Both the position numbers and the translations under genes were made by a program. From Onthophagus taurus (taxonomy: Eukaryota; Arthropoda; Insecta; Coleoptera; Scarabaeidae), in assembly GCF_036711975.1 (NCBI RefSeq), contig NC_091973.1, forward strand, positions 16,492,001 through 16,556,000: DNA of 64,000 bases, given 5' to 3'. Shown piece after piece: positions 12,188-23,866 of this stretch. The notes beneath the pieces are model-generated. The model made no database searches, was not told the DNA's origin, and saw nothing but the letters and a program-made list of their open reading frames with translations. Positions within the stretch are counted from its first letter, which is position 1. Every line of letters begins with the position of its first letter.

Positions 12188-13228
12188 TTTGCTTTGTCAA
12201 TCGTAACTGTATTGATTTCTTCGTCATCTCCGACCACCTTATATAGCATAACAATCCCCAGACAGGCGATTTCTGAGACAATTCCGTTGTCCCGAAAAAA
12301 AACAACGCCACATAGACGAGTGCGCTTTCAAACGATATTGAACGGGTAAAACGGCGACCGACAGACGCGTGCATCGCTTAGGCACTGGTTCAGTCTAAAG
12401 TGGCATCGCTACATAAAAGCCATAAAAATACGACGAATGTCACTACATGTTGTACTATGAAAATAGGTAAAAAAACAAGACTACTCTTGGCTTAAACGAT
12501 GTATATTAAATTATATTACGGGCACGATTAAACACAATAAAAAGAGAATATTAGAAATTATGAGATAAATGGTGTTACATTTAAGTGTTTAAATGGCCAT
12601 TTTTATATGTGCCGGTAGAGGTTACTTTTTACCCAAAATACAACTTAATGGCAAATTATTATGGAAAAGTGAATACACAGAATTGAAGTACACATATTTT
12701 TCTACACATTGAAGTGTTCCGCGTTGTAAAATTGCTGTATTTGTAACATAAAAAAATCTTAAAGTTTGTCATAAATAACACTTGATGTAAAGCGACTTTT
12801 ACGAGAAATTAAACATTAAATTGAGATGCCAACGCTTCAAGGATACTAGTAGAATGTAGGAAGACGTTACGTGTAATTAGACGTAAAATTGAATTGTTAT
12901 TATCTCGAAATTTGAGTAAATCGAAAAATGTGCGATTTCATCAAAATATTGGGAATTCGTAAAGAAGAAATCAGTAAAACAAAGCTTTGCCATACGCCTC
13001 ATAGATGGCGCTAATTATTAAATTTTTTTTCAATGTAATTTTGTAATTTAGTAAGCGGTTTGCGGATATTATGCGTATATTAATTGTATCGATGTTTAAA
13101 AAACAATATTAATCCAAAATAAAAGGCGAAACATAGTAACATAAATAAACTTTATTATCCAACAGTGGATAGAGTTAATTAGTGTTATGGAAAATAGAAT
13201 ATAAAAAAAAACATTAAACAATGGGTGT
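12188..13228. other. Spacer with a Penelope end fragment
   Basis: No gene is seen. Bases 12485-12504 (CTTGGCTTAAACGATGTAT within them) and the nearby GGGCACGA match the hammerhead-bearing Penelope repeat at 59278-59355, but the middle is replaced. The fragment is therefore a small Penelope end remnant. The rest is AT-rich with no recognisable content. Confidence 0.45.
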
Positions 13229-14492
13229 TAATTAAATGTTTTTTTCCAATATTCCGTCAGTAACAGTTGTCAGCATAATATGTATTCTATAAAAAAGCAG
13301 CAATAGTACCTGGTCAGCAATTAAATCAAGGGTTATCAGAAAATATCTAGATATTACAATATAATATGAAAATTGTTATTTGCTCAGCAGGATTATACAA
13401 ACAGTTAACATAAAAATAATGTTTGTAAGCTATAATCTCAAAACGTCTGCATTTTAAAATTATGGTCAGTGAATAATTTAAAATTTGCACAATTTTATTG
13501 AAAAAGCGATAATGATCGGGTAAAATGGGCGGAATTTCAAAACAGAAGCGAGTAATAGTATTAATTTTGTACTTAATTTTACACCTGGCCAAAATTTGAT
13601 AAAATCCGAATCACGATTTCCTGTTCTATTACTAATATTGCTGCAGATATATTTAATGAAGTTGATAGTAAGCTGTTTACAAATAGTAAAAATTTAAAGA
13701 AATTAATTAAAGGAAAATTAAAAAATTGATTAAGCGGAATCAATCATGATTACCACAATTTTTCTCCACATAGGTCGCCCCATACACACTAAAAAGGAAA
13801 ATTATTTTTTAAACAGAATTATGTGTTGATTCTATAATTTCTGGAAGCATGACATCCATATAATTAAATGTTTTTTTCCAATATTCCGTCAGTAACAGTT
13901 GTCAGCATAATATGTATTCTATAAAAAAGCAGCAATAGTACCTGGTCAGCAATTAAATCAAGGGTTATCAGAAAATATCTAGATATTACAATATAATATG
14001 AAAATTGTTATTTGCTCAGCAGGATTATACAAACAGTTAACATAAAAATAATGTTTGTAAGCTATAATCTCAAAACGTCTGCATTTTAAAATTATGGTCA
14101 GTGAATAATTTAAAATTTGCACAATTTTATTGAAAAAGCGATAATGATCGGGTAAAATGGGCGGAATTTCAAAACAGAAGCGAGTAATAGTATTAATTTT
14201 GTACTTAATTTTACACCTGGCCAAAATTTGATAAAATCCGAATCACGATTTCCTGTTCTATTACTAATATTGCTGCAGATATATTTAATGAAGTTGATAG
14301 TAAGCTGTTTACAAATAGTAAAAATTTAAAGAAATTAATTAAAGGAAAATTAAAAAATTGATTAAGCGGAATCAATCATGATTACCACAATTTTTCTCCA
14401 CATAGGTCGCCCCATACACACTAAAAAGGAAAATTATTTTTTAAACAGAATTATGTGTTGGTTCTATAATTTCTGGAAGCATGACATCCATA
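13229..14492. repeat. 632-bp tandem duplication, two copies
   Basis: Units 13229-13860 and 13861-14492 are nearly identical; I noticed one difference (GATTC versus GGTTC near 13829/14461). The junction shares only a TAA. The unit covers the 3' flank and last bases of the YqaJ-domain gene, so the second copy carries the true gene end and the first a repeat of it. The 81-codon open frame in each copy (13347-13592 and 13979-14224, minus) resembles nothing known and is probably chance. Confidence 0.9.
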
Positions 14493-15677
14493 TAAAACGA
14501 CTTCAATTTTGGCAACACGACGTTTTTCCATAATTCTGCATCTCTTCCAATTATTTCAACAAATAGTGGTTCCTTGTCATTAATATATATAACAAAATAG
14601 CATTGGGCTCTCTGACAAATATTCAATTGCCCCTGTACCTGTAATAAAAAAATATTAATTATGGATATTCATACTATAGGTCCATTATGTATGGAATATA
14701 CTATATATCTTGGTAGGTATCAACTTTATAAAAAAATCTTTTATACAAAAGTTGTTTAATATTTTATTTGCCATAATAAGACTGCATCAAATTGTTTTTA
14801 ATTCAGAAAACAAATGAGTAACGAATAACACTTGCAGTTTTTTAAATGGCAACGTATTCATTCGTTAGGCTCATTTGATAGAAATTACTTTTCTCTTGAG
14901 GATGGCGTAAAATTTTTGTACCCTTACATCAGAAAATTTTTGAAAAAAATGTATAAATTGTTTATTAATAAAAATTAATCAATACCATTAATCTAGATAT
15001 CCGAGATCGTCAAGTATCTCAAATTATTACCGTAAATTAAATTTACATACAAAATAAAACAAATAAGCGAAAAATTAGTGTACATCTCCAATAATTCGAG
15101 TTACGTCGAGGTACTTGACGATCTCGAATATCTAGATTAATGTTATTAGTTAAATTTTCTTAATAAACAATTTACTAAAATTTTACGTCATCGTAAAGAG
15201 AAAAAAAATCTCTATCAAATGAGCCTAACGAAAGGGTACATTGCCATTTAAAAAACTGCAAGTGTTATTCGTTGCTCATTTGTTTTCTGACATAAAAACA
15301 ATTGAATGCTGTCTTATTACGGCAAATAAAATATTAAACAACTTTTGTTTAAAATGTTTTTTTATAAAGTTGATACCTACCAAGATATATACTATATTCC
15401 ATACATAATGGGCACCTGTATAACAAAATTGGTAGTGTTTAATATTTTTATCTTTTTATTTGTTTAAGCGCCATTGGATGTAATTTGATATGGGATATTA
15501 TAAGAAAATACTTAATTGATAGAAGTAATTATGGTTTTCTTTTCAGCCGTATTTCTCCATTGACATTTTCTAAGCATATATATTTTTTTAATGTAACGGC
15601 TTCGGATAATGTCATTCCACTTTTATGAAGGCTGTACAGGCTCTTTATCTCAATAATAGAATCGTCGCGTATAAGTC
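14441..15677 (-). pseudogene. Mutator-like transposase/YqaJ nuclease gene, 3' half
   Basis: Two exons continue the gene from 46381. Exon 15677-15516 follows an acceptor (GGTATATAG) and reads LIRDDSIIEIKSLYS, which carries the YqaJ catalytic D-x-I-x-E-x-K pattern. A one-base shift near 15545 and a weakened donor (CAA TTAAGT) follow. Exon 14638-14441 follows an acceptor (TTATTACAG) and reads VQGQLNICQRAQCYFVIY, then MLPEIIEPTHNSV and stop, a typical YqaJ C-terminus. The intron between them holds a foldback MITE. YqaJ domains are lambda-exonuclease-type enzymes that trim DNA 5' to 3'. In insect genomes I know this pairing from repetitive genes, presumably transposon-borne. Confidence 0.7.
14677..15418. 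mobile_element. Foldback MITE, about 742 bp
   Basis: The element is an almost continuous inverted repeat. The left end reads TAGGTCCATTATGTATGGAA and the right end, reversed, CAGGTGCCCATTATGTATGG. The arms then share TCTTGGTAGGTATCAACTTT, AAACAAATGAG, the TCAAATGAGCCTAACGAA region and a central GATCTCGAATATCTAGATTAA block. TA dinucleotides flank both ends (14675-14676 and 15419-15420), suggesting a Tc1/mariner-type TA duplication. It has no coding region and lies in an intron of the YqaJ gene. Confidence 0.65.
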
Positions 15678-15730
15678 CTATATACCAGAAAAAAATAATT
15701 ACTTTTAAATTTTAAATATAGATTAACAAT

Positions 15731-16036
15731 TGAACACGCTAATAAAAATTAGATGTTCTTAAATTTTAAATCGGTGCTGATTCTAATTTATTATCGAAGG
15801 ACCATAATGATGTAAATTTAAACAATAAATTTTAAAAGTTCTTACTCTGTCTTTATTACACGCGCGGTAACCGGTTCTCTTGCTCGACCCTTCAATCACA
15901 ACGATAACAATTTGAAAGAGGGCGAGTTAAACGGTGTAATACAATTTATATACCGGCATACGTGGTGGGGGTGCGAAATACAAGTTACACAAGACTAAAT
16001 TGAATTTAAAACGAAAAGTTGTATGCGGATCGGACA
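15731..16036 (-). repeat. 3' LTR of BEL element A
   Basis: This 306-bp LTR begins TGAACACGC and ends CGGACA in plus-strand reading. A TATA-like TATATAAA on the minus strand (15946-15953) is also present in the 5' LTR at 46283-46290, where it would serve as the promoter. Confidence 0.93.
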
Positions 16037-16047
16037 TTCCACCCACC
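16037..16047 (-). promoter_or_regulatory. Polypurine tract of BEL element A
   Basis: The minus strand reads GGTGGGTGGAA, followed by two bases and then the 3' LTR. This purine run is where plus-strand DNA synthesis would be primed. Element B has GGCGGGCGGAA at the same place. Confidence 0.7.
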
Positions 16048-16220
16048 AAAAAAAAATGTAAATAATAAAAATTTTTTTTTACAAGAATAATATAAAATTT
16101 GAAATGAATTTAACAATGATGAAATAAAAAAAGTCAACAGGTAAGTAAAAATATAATACATGTGATATTAATGACTAGAAAATTATTTTTTCGTAAAAAT
16201 AAACAAAACAATTTTTTTTT

Positions 16221-19200
16221 TTAAGTTGGCAATAAACAAAGTTTGGTTACTGGTCGCGTCAAGCGGCCATTTTTCGTTTTAATTGTGACAACACGAATGA
16301 CGCCATCGACTCCGGGATGAATAAGTTCTATCCGACCTATTTCCCATTGTAACGGAGGACGCTGCTCATTACGAATAATTACTAGATCGCCTACGGAAGG
16401 ATTAGATGTCGGAATATTCCATTTTTGTCGCTGTTGGAGCGTTGATAAGTATTCCTGATGCCATCTTTTCCAGAAATCCTGCATCATTCTTTGCAATAAT
16501 TTCCATCGATCTAAACGATTGATTGGAATCTGAGTAAGATCAGAATCTAAAACAGAAAAGGTTATAGGTTCGAGACACAAGAAATGTGCGGGAGTGAGTG
16601 CTTGGAGATCATTCGGATCTTCGGTAAGTGGTGATAATGGTCTCGAATTAAGCACTGCTTCTATTTGTGTTAGTAGAATATAAACTTCCTCGAAGGTGAG
16701 TCTTTGTTCACCAATCACACGCAACAAGTGGTATTTAACGGATTTGACTCCAGCCTCCGCTAAGCCATTGAAGTGGGGAGCCCCTGGAGGATGGAATTGC
16801 CACCGGAGATTGAGTTTTTCCCCTGCGGTAGCGGCCATCTGTCGCAGTCGGTTGTAAGCACCCACGAAGTTGGTTCCTTGATCGGATAAAATAAGGGTAC
16901 AGTGACCTCGACGTGATTGGAAACGACGTAGTGCAGCGATGAAAGTTTCTGTTGATAAGTCTGAAACTAACTCAAGATGTATAGCCTTTGTGGATGTACA
17001 CACAAATACACATATGTAAGACTTAGTAGATCGCGATCCCCGATGACGGCTAATAGTGGTAAAAATGGGGCCAGCGAAGTCAACAGCCACAGTGGAGAAC
17101 GCCTTAACTTGTGCGAGGCGAAATGATGGTAGATCGGTCATCCAGGGGGCGTATGACCTCGGCTTGCAACGGAAACATCGGAAGCATCTGGAGACCACTC
17201 GGTGAATAACACTCCTTGCAGCGATGATCCAGTATTGCTGCATCACCAAAGCTTGAAGCGTGCGTTGTCCAGGATGGAGGTAAGTTTTATGTATTTCTTC
17301 CACAATAAGTTCACTCACACGATTGTTTTTAGATAACAACACTGGGTGTTTATGATCAAACGGGATTGTAGCGTGTTTAAGGCGACCACCCACCCTAATA
17401 ATACCATCTCGGTCCAAAAAAGGAGCAAGTTTACGGTAAGACTTTTCAGGAATTTGATTATTTTTAATGGAAGTAATTAGCGTTGAAAAATGTTGAGACT
17501 GTACATGACTTAAAATTGTCGTTAACGCAGATTGAATCTCAAATGGTGATAAATTTATGGTAGAATATTTATAATGTTTTTTACAGTGGTTAATAAACCG
17601 TCGAACATATGCAATAATTCGTTGAATTTTAATGAAAGAAGAAAATTTAGTTAGAAGATCATCAATAAAATGATTCGGGTAAGTGTCAAGGGTATATGAA
17701 TATTTGGATTGCTGTTCAATAACTACTTCGTGTGTATCACTTATGTTTTCAGATAATGCGGACCAATTATTTGATGAATCAGCAAGCCATGAAGGACCTT
17801 TCCACCATAAAGTAGAGGAGATTAACTGACTGGGTGATCCTAAAAAGGCCGCGGGAACCACAATCTGCGGGGTTATCAATAGACGGAACATGTTTCCAGC
17901 AATTTGCAGGTAAAATTCCCTGGATATGTGAGACCCTATTCGCGACGAATATTTTCCATCTACTTGGGGAAGAGGAAATCCAAGATAAAACAACTTTCGA
18001 ATCTGTCCAAGCAGTAATCGAATCAATATTGATTTTAGGAAATAATGTTTCTTGAATTGTTGACAACAAATCAGTGAGAAGAACTGCACCACATAGTTCT
18101 AAGCGTGGAATCGTGATAGTTTTTAAGGGGGCTACACGAGCCTTTGCGCATAAAAGCGAAGATTCAATTGTAGCTTGGACTTGGCAACGTAAATAAGCAA
18201 CGGCACAGTATCCAATTTGAGAGGCATCACAGAAAAGATGCAATTGTATTGATTCAGAGTTATTCGGAATAACTAATCTGGGTAAAGTTAAATTAGATAA
18301 CTGAATGAGATCATTCTTAAATATTTTCCAATTTTCAGAAATGAACAATGGAGGCGTGTCGTCCCAGGATAATTTCAATTGCCACAATTGTTGTATGAAA
18401 GTTTTTGTTTTAAGTGTGCAAGGCGTTAAAAATCCAAGGGGATCATATATACGGGCAATGTCAGATAGTATGGAACGTTTGGTACAGGATTTATGTATGG
18501 GAGTGAAGGAGTAAGTAAATAGATCTCTTTTGGGGTCCCATTGAAGGCCCAAAACCTTTATGCAATTAAATTCTCCATAATCCATGGATATTGGTTTTTG
18601 TAAATCAGTCTCCGCAACATCTTGTAGAAGATCTGGACAGTTGCTCGCCCATTTTTTCAATTCGAAACCTCCTTTACGCAATAATGATATCAGATCTGAT
18701 TGTAGGGTACGTGCTTCCATTAAAGAACTCGCTCCTGTGACAATGTCATCTACATAGGTGTCATGTTGTAGAATCTTGGAAGCTACCGGAAATTCATGTG
18801 AATATAAACGTGAAAGTTCGATAATTGTTCTGAGCGCCAAAAAAGGTGCTGATGAAACGCCATAAGTGACGGTGTTTAACATATATTCTTCTATGGGATC
18901 ATCAGGTGAGAACCGCCATAGAATTTTTGATAGTTCCGGTGATTTTCCGAAATCAAAATCTGTCGATACATTTGTTGTATATCGCACGTAAAGGCAAATT
19001 CATGGTAACGAAAATTAAGCAAGACCTTGACGATATTCTGTTGCAATTTAGAACCAATAAGTAAATTGTCATTCAACGATTCTCCATTCGAAGTGACAGC
19101 TGATGCGTCGAAAACTACTCGGATCTTGGTAGATGCGCCTTCTGCGCGTGTGACACAATGATGGGGTATGTAGTATGAAGTAGAGGAGAGAGATGGATTA

Positions 19201-19430
19201 GTGGTGATCAAACTCATGTGGCCAGATAGGAGGTAATCAGACATAAATAATACGTAATCTTGGTGTAAGGAGGGATTTTTTAGAAGGCGATTTTCTAAGG
19301 ATTTGAATCTTCTAAGAGCGGTTTGGTAGGAGTCTCCGAGAATCTAAGGAAGGTTTGCTAGATTTAAAAGGTAAGGAAACGACAAATCTACCATTAGTCA
19401 TACGTTGGTAAGTTTCTCGAAAATGTTTTT
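16221..19430 (-). pseudogene. BEL element A pol: RT, RNase H, integrase (frameshifted)
   Basis: Reading leftward from the Polinton junction: the pre-RT segment QRMTNGRFVVSLPFKSS; RT with RVVFDASAVTSNGESLNDNL, DIQQMYRQI and the catalytic YVDDIVTG (about 18755); RNase H with LHLFCDASQIGYCAVAYLR and TAWTDSKVVLSWI; and integrase with a zinc region, then VDFAGPIF, LILSDQGTNFVG and HFNGLAEAGVKSV holding the D, D and E. A small insertion near 19345 and one-base-type shifts near 18950 and 17840 break the frame at least three times. The C-terminal part (18092-16221) is open to the stop. The first codons connect across the Polinton to the protease fragment at 37922-39229. Confidence 0.9.
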
Positions 19431-19436
19431 CACATG
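19431..19436. repeat. Polinton target-site duplication, left
   Basis: CACATG, identical to 37916-37921. Six base pairs is the Polinton size. Removing the element and one copy restores the BEL pol reading frame across the junction. Confidence 0.95.
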
Positions 19437-19450
19437 AGTAGTAGATAAAA

Positions 19451-19565
19451 GCCGATTCTAGAACCTCCTCTCAGAACCTCAGGTCAAGGCCAAGGCCAAG
19501 GTCACGTTGAGTGACCATGACCTTGACCTTGCCCTGAGGTTCTGGGAGGAGGTTCCAGAATCGGC
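19451..19565. repeat. Subterminal hairpin in left TIR
   Basis: GCCGATTCTAGAACCTCCTC at 19451 pairs with GAGGAGGTTCCAGAATCGGC ending at 19565. The pairing continues inward through CAGAACCTCAGG/CCTGAGGTTCTG, giving arms of about 33 bp. The 49-bp loop is itself partly self-complementary (GGTCACGTTGAGTGACC). The mirror copy is at 37787-37901. It may help replication or end recognition; that is inference. Confidence 0.75.
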
Positions 19566-19823
19566 TATTGCAAAGGGGGTCGTTGACCAGTAACCTTGAC
19601 CTAAACAATGACCTTTACTTTGAGCTCACCTCAGGTCAAGATCACGTTTAGTGACCATGACCTTGATCAGTAACCTTGACCTGAACAATGACCTTTACTT
19701 TGACCTCAACGGAGACCTTGAAGTCAACCTTAATTGTGACCATGACATTGACCTTGTACGTGACCTGAAATGAAGGTTACACGACGTGAGTTCATTGAAA
19801 ACCCCACTTCGGAGGAGGTATGC

Positions 19824-19832
19824 TTTAAATAG
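19824..19832 (+). promoter_or_regulatory. TATA-like box for the polymerase gene
   Basis: TTTAAATAG lies about 50 bases before the polymerase ATG. An initiator-like CAACAGTATT follows about 25 bases downstream (around 19851). Because it is inside the TIR, the right end has the same box facing left. Confidence 0.5.
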
Positions 19833-19880
19833 CAGATAGAAAATCGTGTTCAACAGTATTGAAGTAAGAGTGTTGTGAAC

Positions 19881-22800
19881 ATGTTGACCTGCGACGTGTG
19901 TTACAAAGAGTTTACTAGACCAGATAATCTTGTGAGACATCAACGCACAGCATGTATTGGGAAACGTCGAAAGGTGGAAGAGGATCAACAAGGAGATGTT
20001 ATAGTGTGTGAAATATGTGATGAACACGTAACCAGACAATGTTATTCCTCACATCTGCGCAGCAACAAACATAAACGGAAAGCCTTCGTAATAATAGATG
20101 ATGGTGTAGAAAAAATAGATTCGATATTTGGAGATAAAATATGTAGTTTTAGAGTGAGCGATCATGAACGGAAGTACGTAGACATGAAGGAATTCAGTAA
20201 CCGAATTAGAGAAAAAGTTATCAGTTTGATACAGTCCGTGAGGAATGTAAATGGTAGTTTAAAAGTGAATACGGAAATTTTTGGATTGTATTTCATAAAT
20301 ACGAAGGAAGAAGTGGAAATCAAATCATTCAACACAAAAAATAAAATTATAACAGTAGCCGTAGACTTGTACCAAACATACGAGGACTTTATGGACGAGA
20401 TTATGGTGAAAATGTCGGAATTCCAAGAACGGGACTCAGGTAAGAGTATAAGAATAGAAAAGTAGTAAAATGCGAAACTAAAGGCGTTAATACTGCAGGT
20501 TGGACCTTGTTGGAAATATTATATCTTGAAGTGAACTGTAACAAGTTTAATCCTACAAGAGCATCGAGCTACATCGACTTACCGACATCCATAAAAGGGA
20601 AGAGAGCGGTAATAAACGTGCAAAATAACGATAATAAGTGCTTTGCTTGGGCACTGATATCCGCGCTGTACCAACCCACAGGTTTACCGCAAAGAATATC
20701 ATCATACCCAGATTATAGGGAAACAGAATTAAAGTTTGACTGCGTAACATTCCCAGTACCCATCAGAGACATACCAAAATTTGAGGAAGAAAATAACATT
20801 TCAATTAACGTCTATGGTATAAATTCTTGGTATAATGGAGAGAAAATGGTAGATGATATTGTAACTGTATGTATATGTAAACAGAAACGGGAGCGTCATG
20901 TAAACTTATTAGTAGTGAGCGACAATTTCGGGAATAACCACTATTGTTGGATAAAAAACTTATCTCGACTGATAAATACACAATCATCGACTCATGAACA
21001 TCAAAGATATATTTGTGAGGGTTGTTTGCAATACTTTTCAACTGAAGACAAGTTGGTACGACATCAGATGGATGACTGTAAAAAAGTGAAAGCAACAGTA
21101 CCAAGCGAACAAATAAAAGTGAATAAGTTCGGACATCTAGAAAAGGAAAATGTTTTACAATTTGAAGGATTTGAAAAAAAAATGAAAGTTCCGTTTGTGG
21201 TGTACGCCGATTTCGAGGCGATTCTGAAACCCTTAACGCCCGAAGAAGGAAAAGTTTACGATGATAATAAACCATATACGGCCCGATGTTTTGAACACGA
21301 ACCATACGCGTTTGCGTACTACATTAAGTGTGCTTACGATGATAACTTATCGAAATTCCGAATATACCGAGGGCGAAACGCTGCTCTGGAATTTATTATA
21401 AGATTGGAGAAGGATGTAATAGAGATCTATAAACAACATTTGAGGCAAACAAAGGATATGATACCGCTAAGCTGTCTGGACCAATTTGTACATGAACTGA
21501 GTTCCGTATGTCACATTTGTGATAAACCAATAAACAAAGAAGAGAAAGTGTGTGATCACGATCACTTGACAGGATTGTATAGGGGTCCTGCGCATTCCGT
21601 CTGCAATATAAATTATAAATTACCGATGTTTATCCCTGTGTTTTTCCACAACCTGTCGAATTACGATGCCCACATGTTTGTGAAAAGTATTGCCCTAAAC
21701 AAGGAGGAAGTAGAGGTGATAGCACAAAACAAAGAAAAATATATTTCTTTTTCCAAAAAAATAGTTGTCGGAGAAACAACCGATAACAAGGGAAAGAAAC
21801 GCAAAGTGTTTATGAAAATAAGATTCGTCGACTCGTTTAGATTTATGGCGAGTTCTTTGGAAAAGTTGGTTTCATATTTGGATGATAAGGATTGTGTGGA
21901 AGTGAAAAAAAAATTCAAAGACTCTGAAGAATTTAGATTGATGCGCCAGAAAGGTGTATTTCCATATTCGTTCGTAGATTCGTTTGAAAAGTTGGAGTAT
22001 AGTAAATTGCCTGATCATACACAGTTTTACGACATATTGAGTTCAAGTAATATTTCAAAGGAACAATACTCTAGAGCACAGACTGTATGGAATAAATTTA
22101 AGTGTACAACGTTGGGAGAATACAGTGACCTGTATTTGGCGTCAGATGTGTTAATGTTGACTGACGTCTTTGAAAATTTCAGGACAATATCTTTGGAGAA
22201 TTACAATCTGGATCCTTGCCATTATTATACTGCGCCCGGGTTTGGGTGGGATGCTCTGTTAAAAATGACAGGTGTAAAATTAGAATTGTTATCAGACATT
22301 GACATGTTACACTTTTTTAAGAAAGGAATTAGAGGCGGTCTCTGTATGTGTGTAAAACGATCTGCAATAGCAAACAACAAGTTCCTTGACGATTTTAACC
22401 CGGAAAAACCATCATCATATATTCTATACTTGGACGCTACCAATTTGTATGGGTATGCAATGAGTTGTAAATTACCAACAGGCGGTTTTCGATGGTTGTC
22501 GAACCAAGAAATAGCAGATATAGATGTGGAGTGTTTAGATGATGAACACCTTGGTTATGTCTTTGAAGTGGATTTGGAGTATCCCGAAAGGTTACACAAC
22601 CAGCATGATGATCTACCGTTTTGTCCCGAAAACATAATCGCTCCCGGATCGAAGCATCCTAAGTTGATTGCGAACTTACAAAATAAATCGAAATACATAA
22701 TTCACTATGTAAACCTACGTGAATGTGTGAAAAAAGGTCTTAAGCTAACCAAAATACACCGTGCATTGCAATTTCAACAATCGCCGTGGATGAAACCATA

Positions 22801-23713
22801 TATCGATTTTAACTCTGAGAAACGAATGAATGCTACGAATGAATTTGGGAAAAATCATTATAAACAAATGAATAATATCGTGTATGGGAAAACGATGGAA
22901 AATGTTGAAAATAGAGTCGATATACGATTAGTGTCACATTGGGAGAATCGTTACAGGAGACCCGGTGCAGAAGCTCTTATCGCAAAGCCGACTTTCAAGT
23001 CATCGAAAATTTTCTGCCATAATTTGGCAGCCATTGAAATGCAGAAGGTGGAGGTCAAATATAACAAACCTCTGTATGTAGGGTTTAGCGTACTGGAATT
23101 GTCGAAAGCGGTCATTTATAACTTTTTTTATAATTTTTTAAAAGAGAAATATGGTGAAAACGTATTATTGTTATATACAGATACGGATTCGTTAATTCTC
23201 GAAATATTTACTGAGAATGTATACCAGGATATCAAAGAAAATATAGAGATGTTCGATACCTCTAATTACAAGTTAAACAACAGACATAATATTCCTCCAG
23301 GGCCGCCGATAGTTGGAAAAATGAAAGATGAGTACCCAAATACGATATTAACATCGTTTTATGGTACAGGAGCTAAAGCTTATTGTATTAACACTTTGGA
23401 AGGAGTTGTCAAGCGTGCCAAGGGTGTGAAAAAGTATGTTATCGATAAAAACTTAAGTGTTTCAGAATATAAACGGATTATCGAAGATGGAGGTTCTGTG
23501 CGAAAAAAGATGTATGTCTTTCGCTCCTCCTATCACACGATGTATACAGAACTAAAGAATAAAGTGGCGCTCTCTGCACATGACGATAAACGTTACGTGA
23601 TGGAGGATGGATGTCATACGTTAGCTTGGGGAAACTATCTTATTGAAGATCTACGCAGGGAAGATCTTTTGGACAACTTATTGGAGTTGTTAAACGTAAA
23701 CATGTATGGCTAG
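19881..23713 (+). CDS. polB: Polinton protein-primed-type DNA polymerase B (spliced)
   Basis: The gene copies the linear element DNA. It starts at ATG 19881 (the GTG at 19875 is upstream in frame). Exon 1 ends at 20439 and exon 2 starts at 20499, giving about 1,257 residues. The first part has two C2H2-type fingers (CDVCYKEFTRPDNLVRHQ and CEICDEHVTRQC). Exon 2 opens with NNDNKCFAWALISALYQP and a later HYCWIKNL, which may be a papain-like fold. Exonuclease motifs are VVYADFEAIL, HNLSNYDAHMF and YLASDVLMLTDVF. A zinc/HNH-like insert (CHICDKP ... CDHDHLTGLYRG) lies between the first two. Polymerase motifs are YLDATNLYGYAM (A), KQMNNIVYGKTMEN (B) and LLYTDTDSLIL (C), at roughly residues 830, 976 and 1078. 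All look intact. Confidence 0.95.
20440..20498 (+). other. 59-nt spliceosomal intron in polB
   Basis: The donor is CTCAG then GTAAGAG, and the acceptor is TACTGCAG then GTTGG. Unspliced, exon 1 runs into stops at 20464. Removing these bases joins GACTCAG to GTTGGACC in frame, giving a Gly-Trp-Thr-Leu sequence that fits the usual polymerase N-terminal region. The splice prediction rests on strong consensus sites, frame and continuity. Confidence 0.8.
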
Positions 23714-23866
23714 TTAAATTGCGATCAGTTAATTTGTAAAAAAAAAAAATACTTGCTTGTATCACAAAACTTGTATATAAAGTAGAAAGTAGGTTGTTAA
23801 AAAGGTTACTTGAAATAAAATCAACGAAATTAAAAAAAAAAGTTTTTTATTTTCTTAGTGTAAAAA

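Larger units (their letters stand above)
19437..19882. repeat. Polinton left terminal inverted repeat
   Basis: This 446-bp TIR matches 37470-37915 reversed, with about six differences, nearly all in the inner third. It is built from AGGTCA-type half-sites (AGGTCAAGG, TGACCTTGACC) and a subterminal hairpin. The inner edge falls on the first two bases of the polymerase ATG. Confidence 0.95.

Noticed and set aside
12132-12374. 80-codon ORF upstream of Tigger fossil 2
   Set aside because: It overlaps the transposase start in another frame and resembles nothing; likely chance.
13347-14224. Two identical 81-codon ORFs as a duplicated gene
   Set aside because: They are identical only because of the 632-bp tandem duplication; no protein-like pattern.
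19451-19760. Telomere-like repeats in the TIR
   Set aside because: The AGGTCA-type units are irregular and interspersed, unlike insect TTAGG arrays.
20464-20498. Frameshift inactivating the Polinton polymerase
   Set aside because: Consensus donor and acceptor sites and exact frame restoration make an intron the better explanation.
20805-21305. 166-codon antisense ORF inside the polymerase
   Set aside because: It is a shadow of the conserved exonuclease-region coding sequence.
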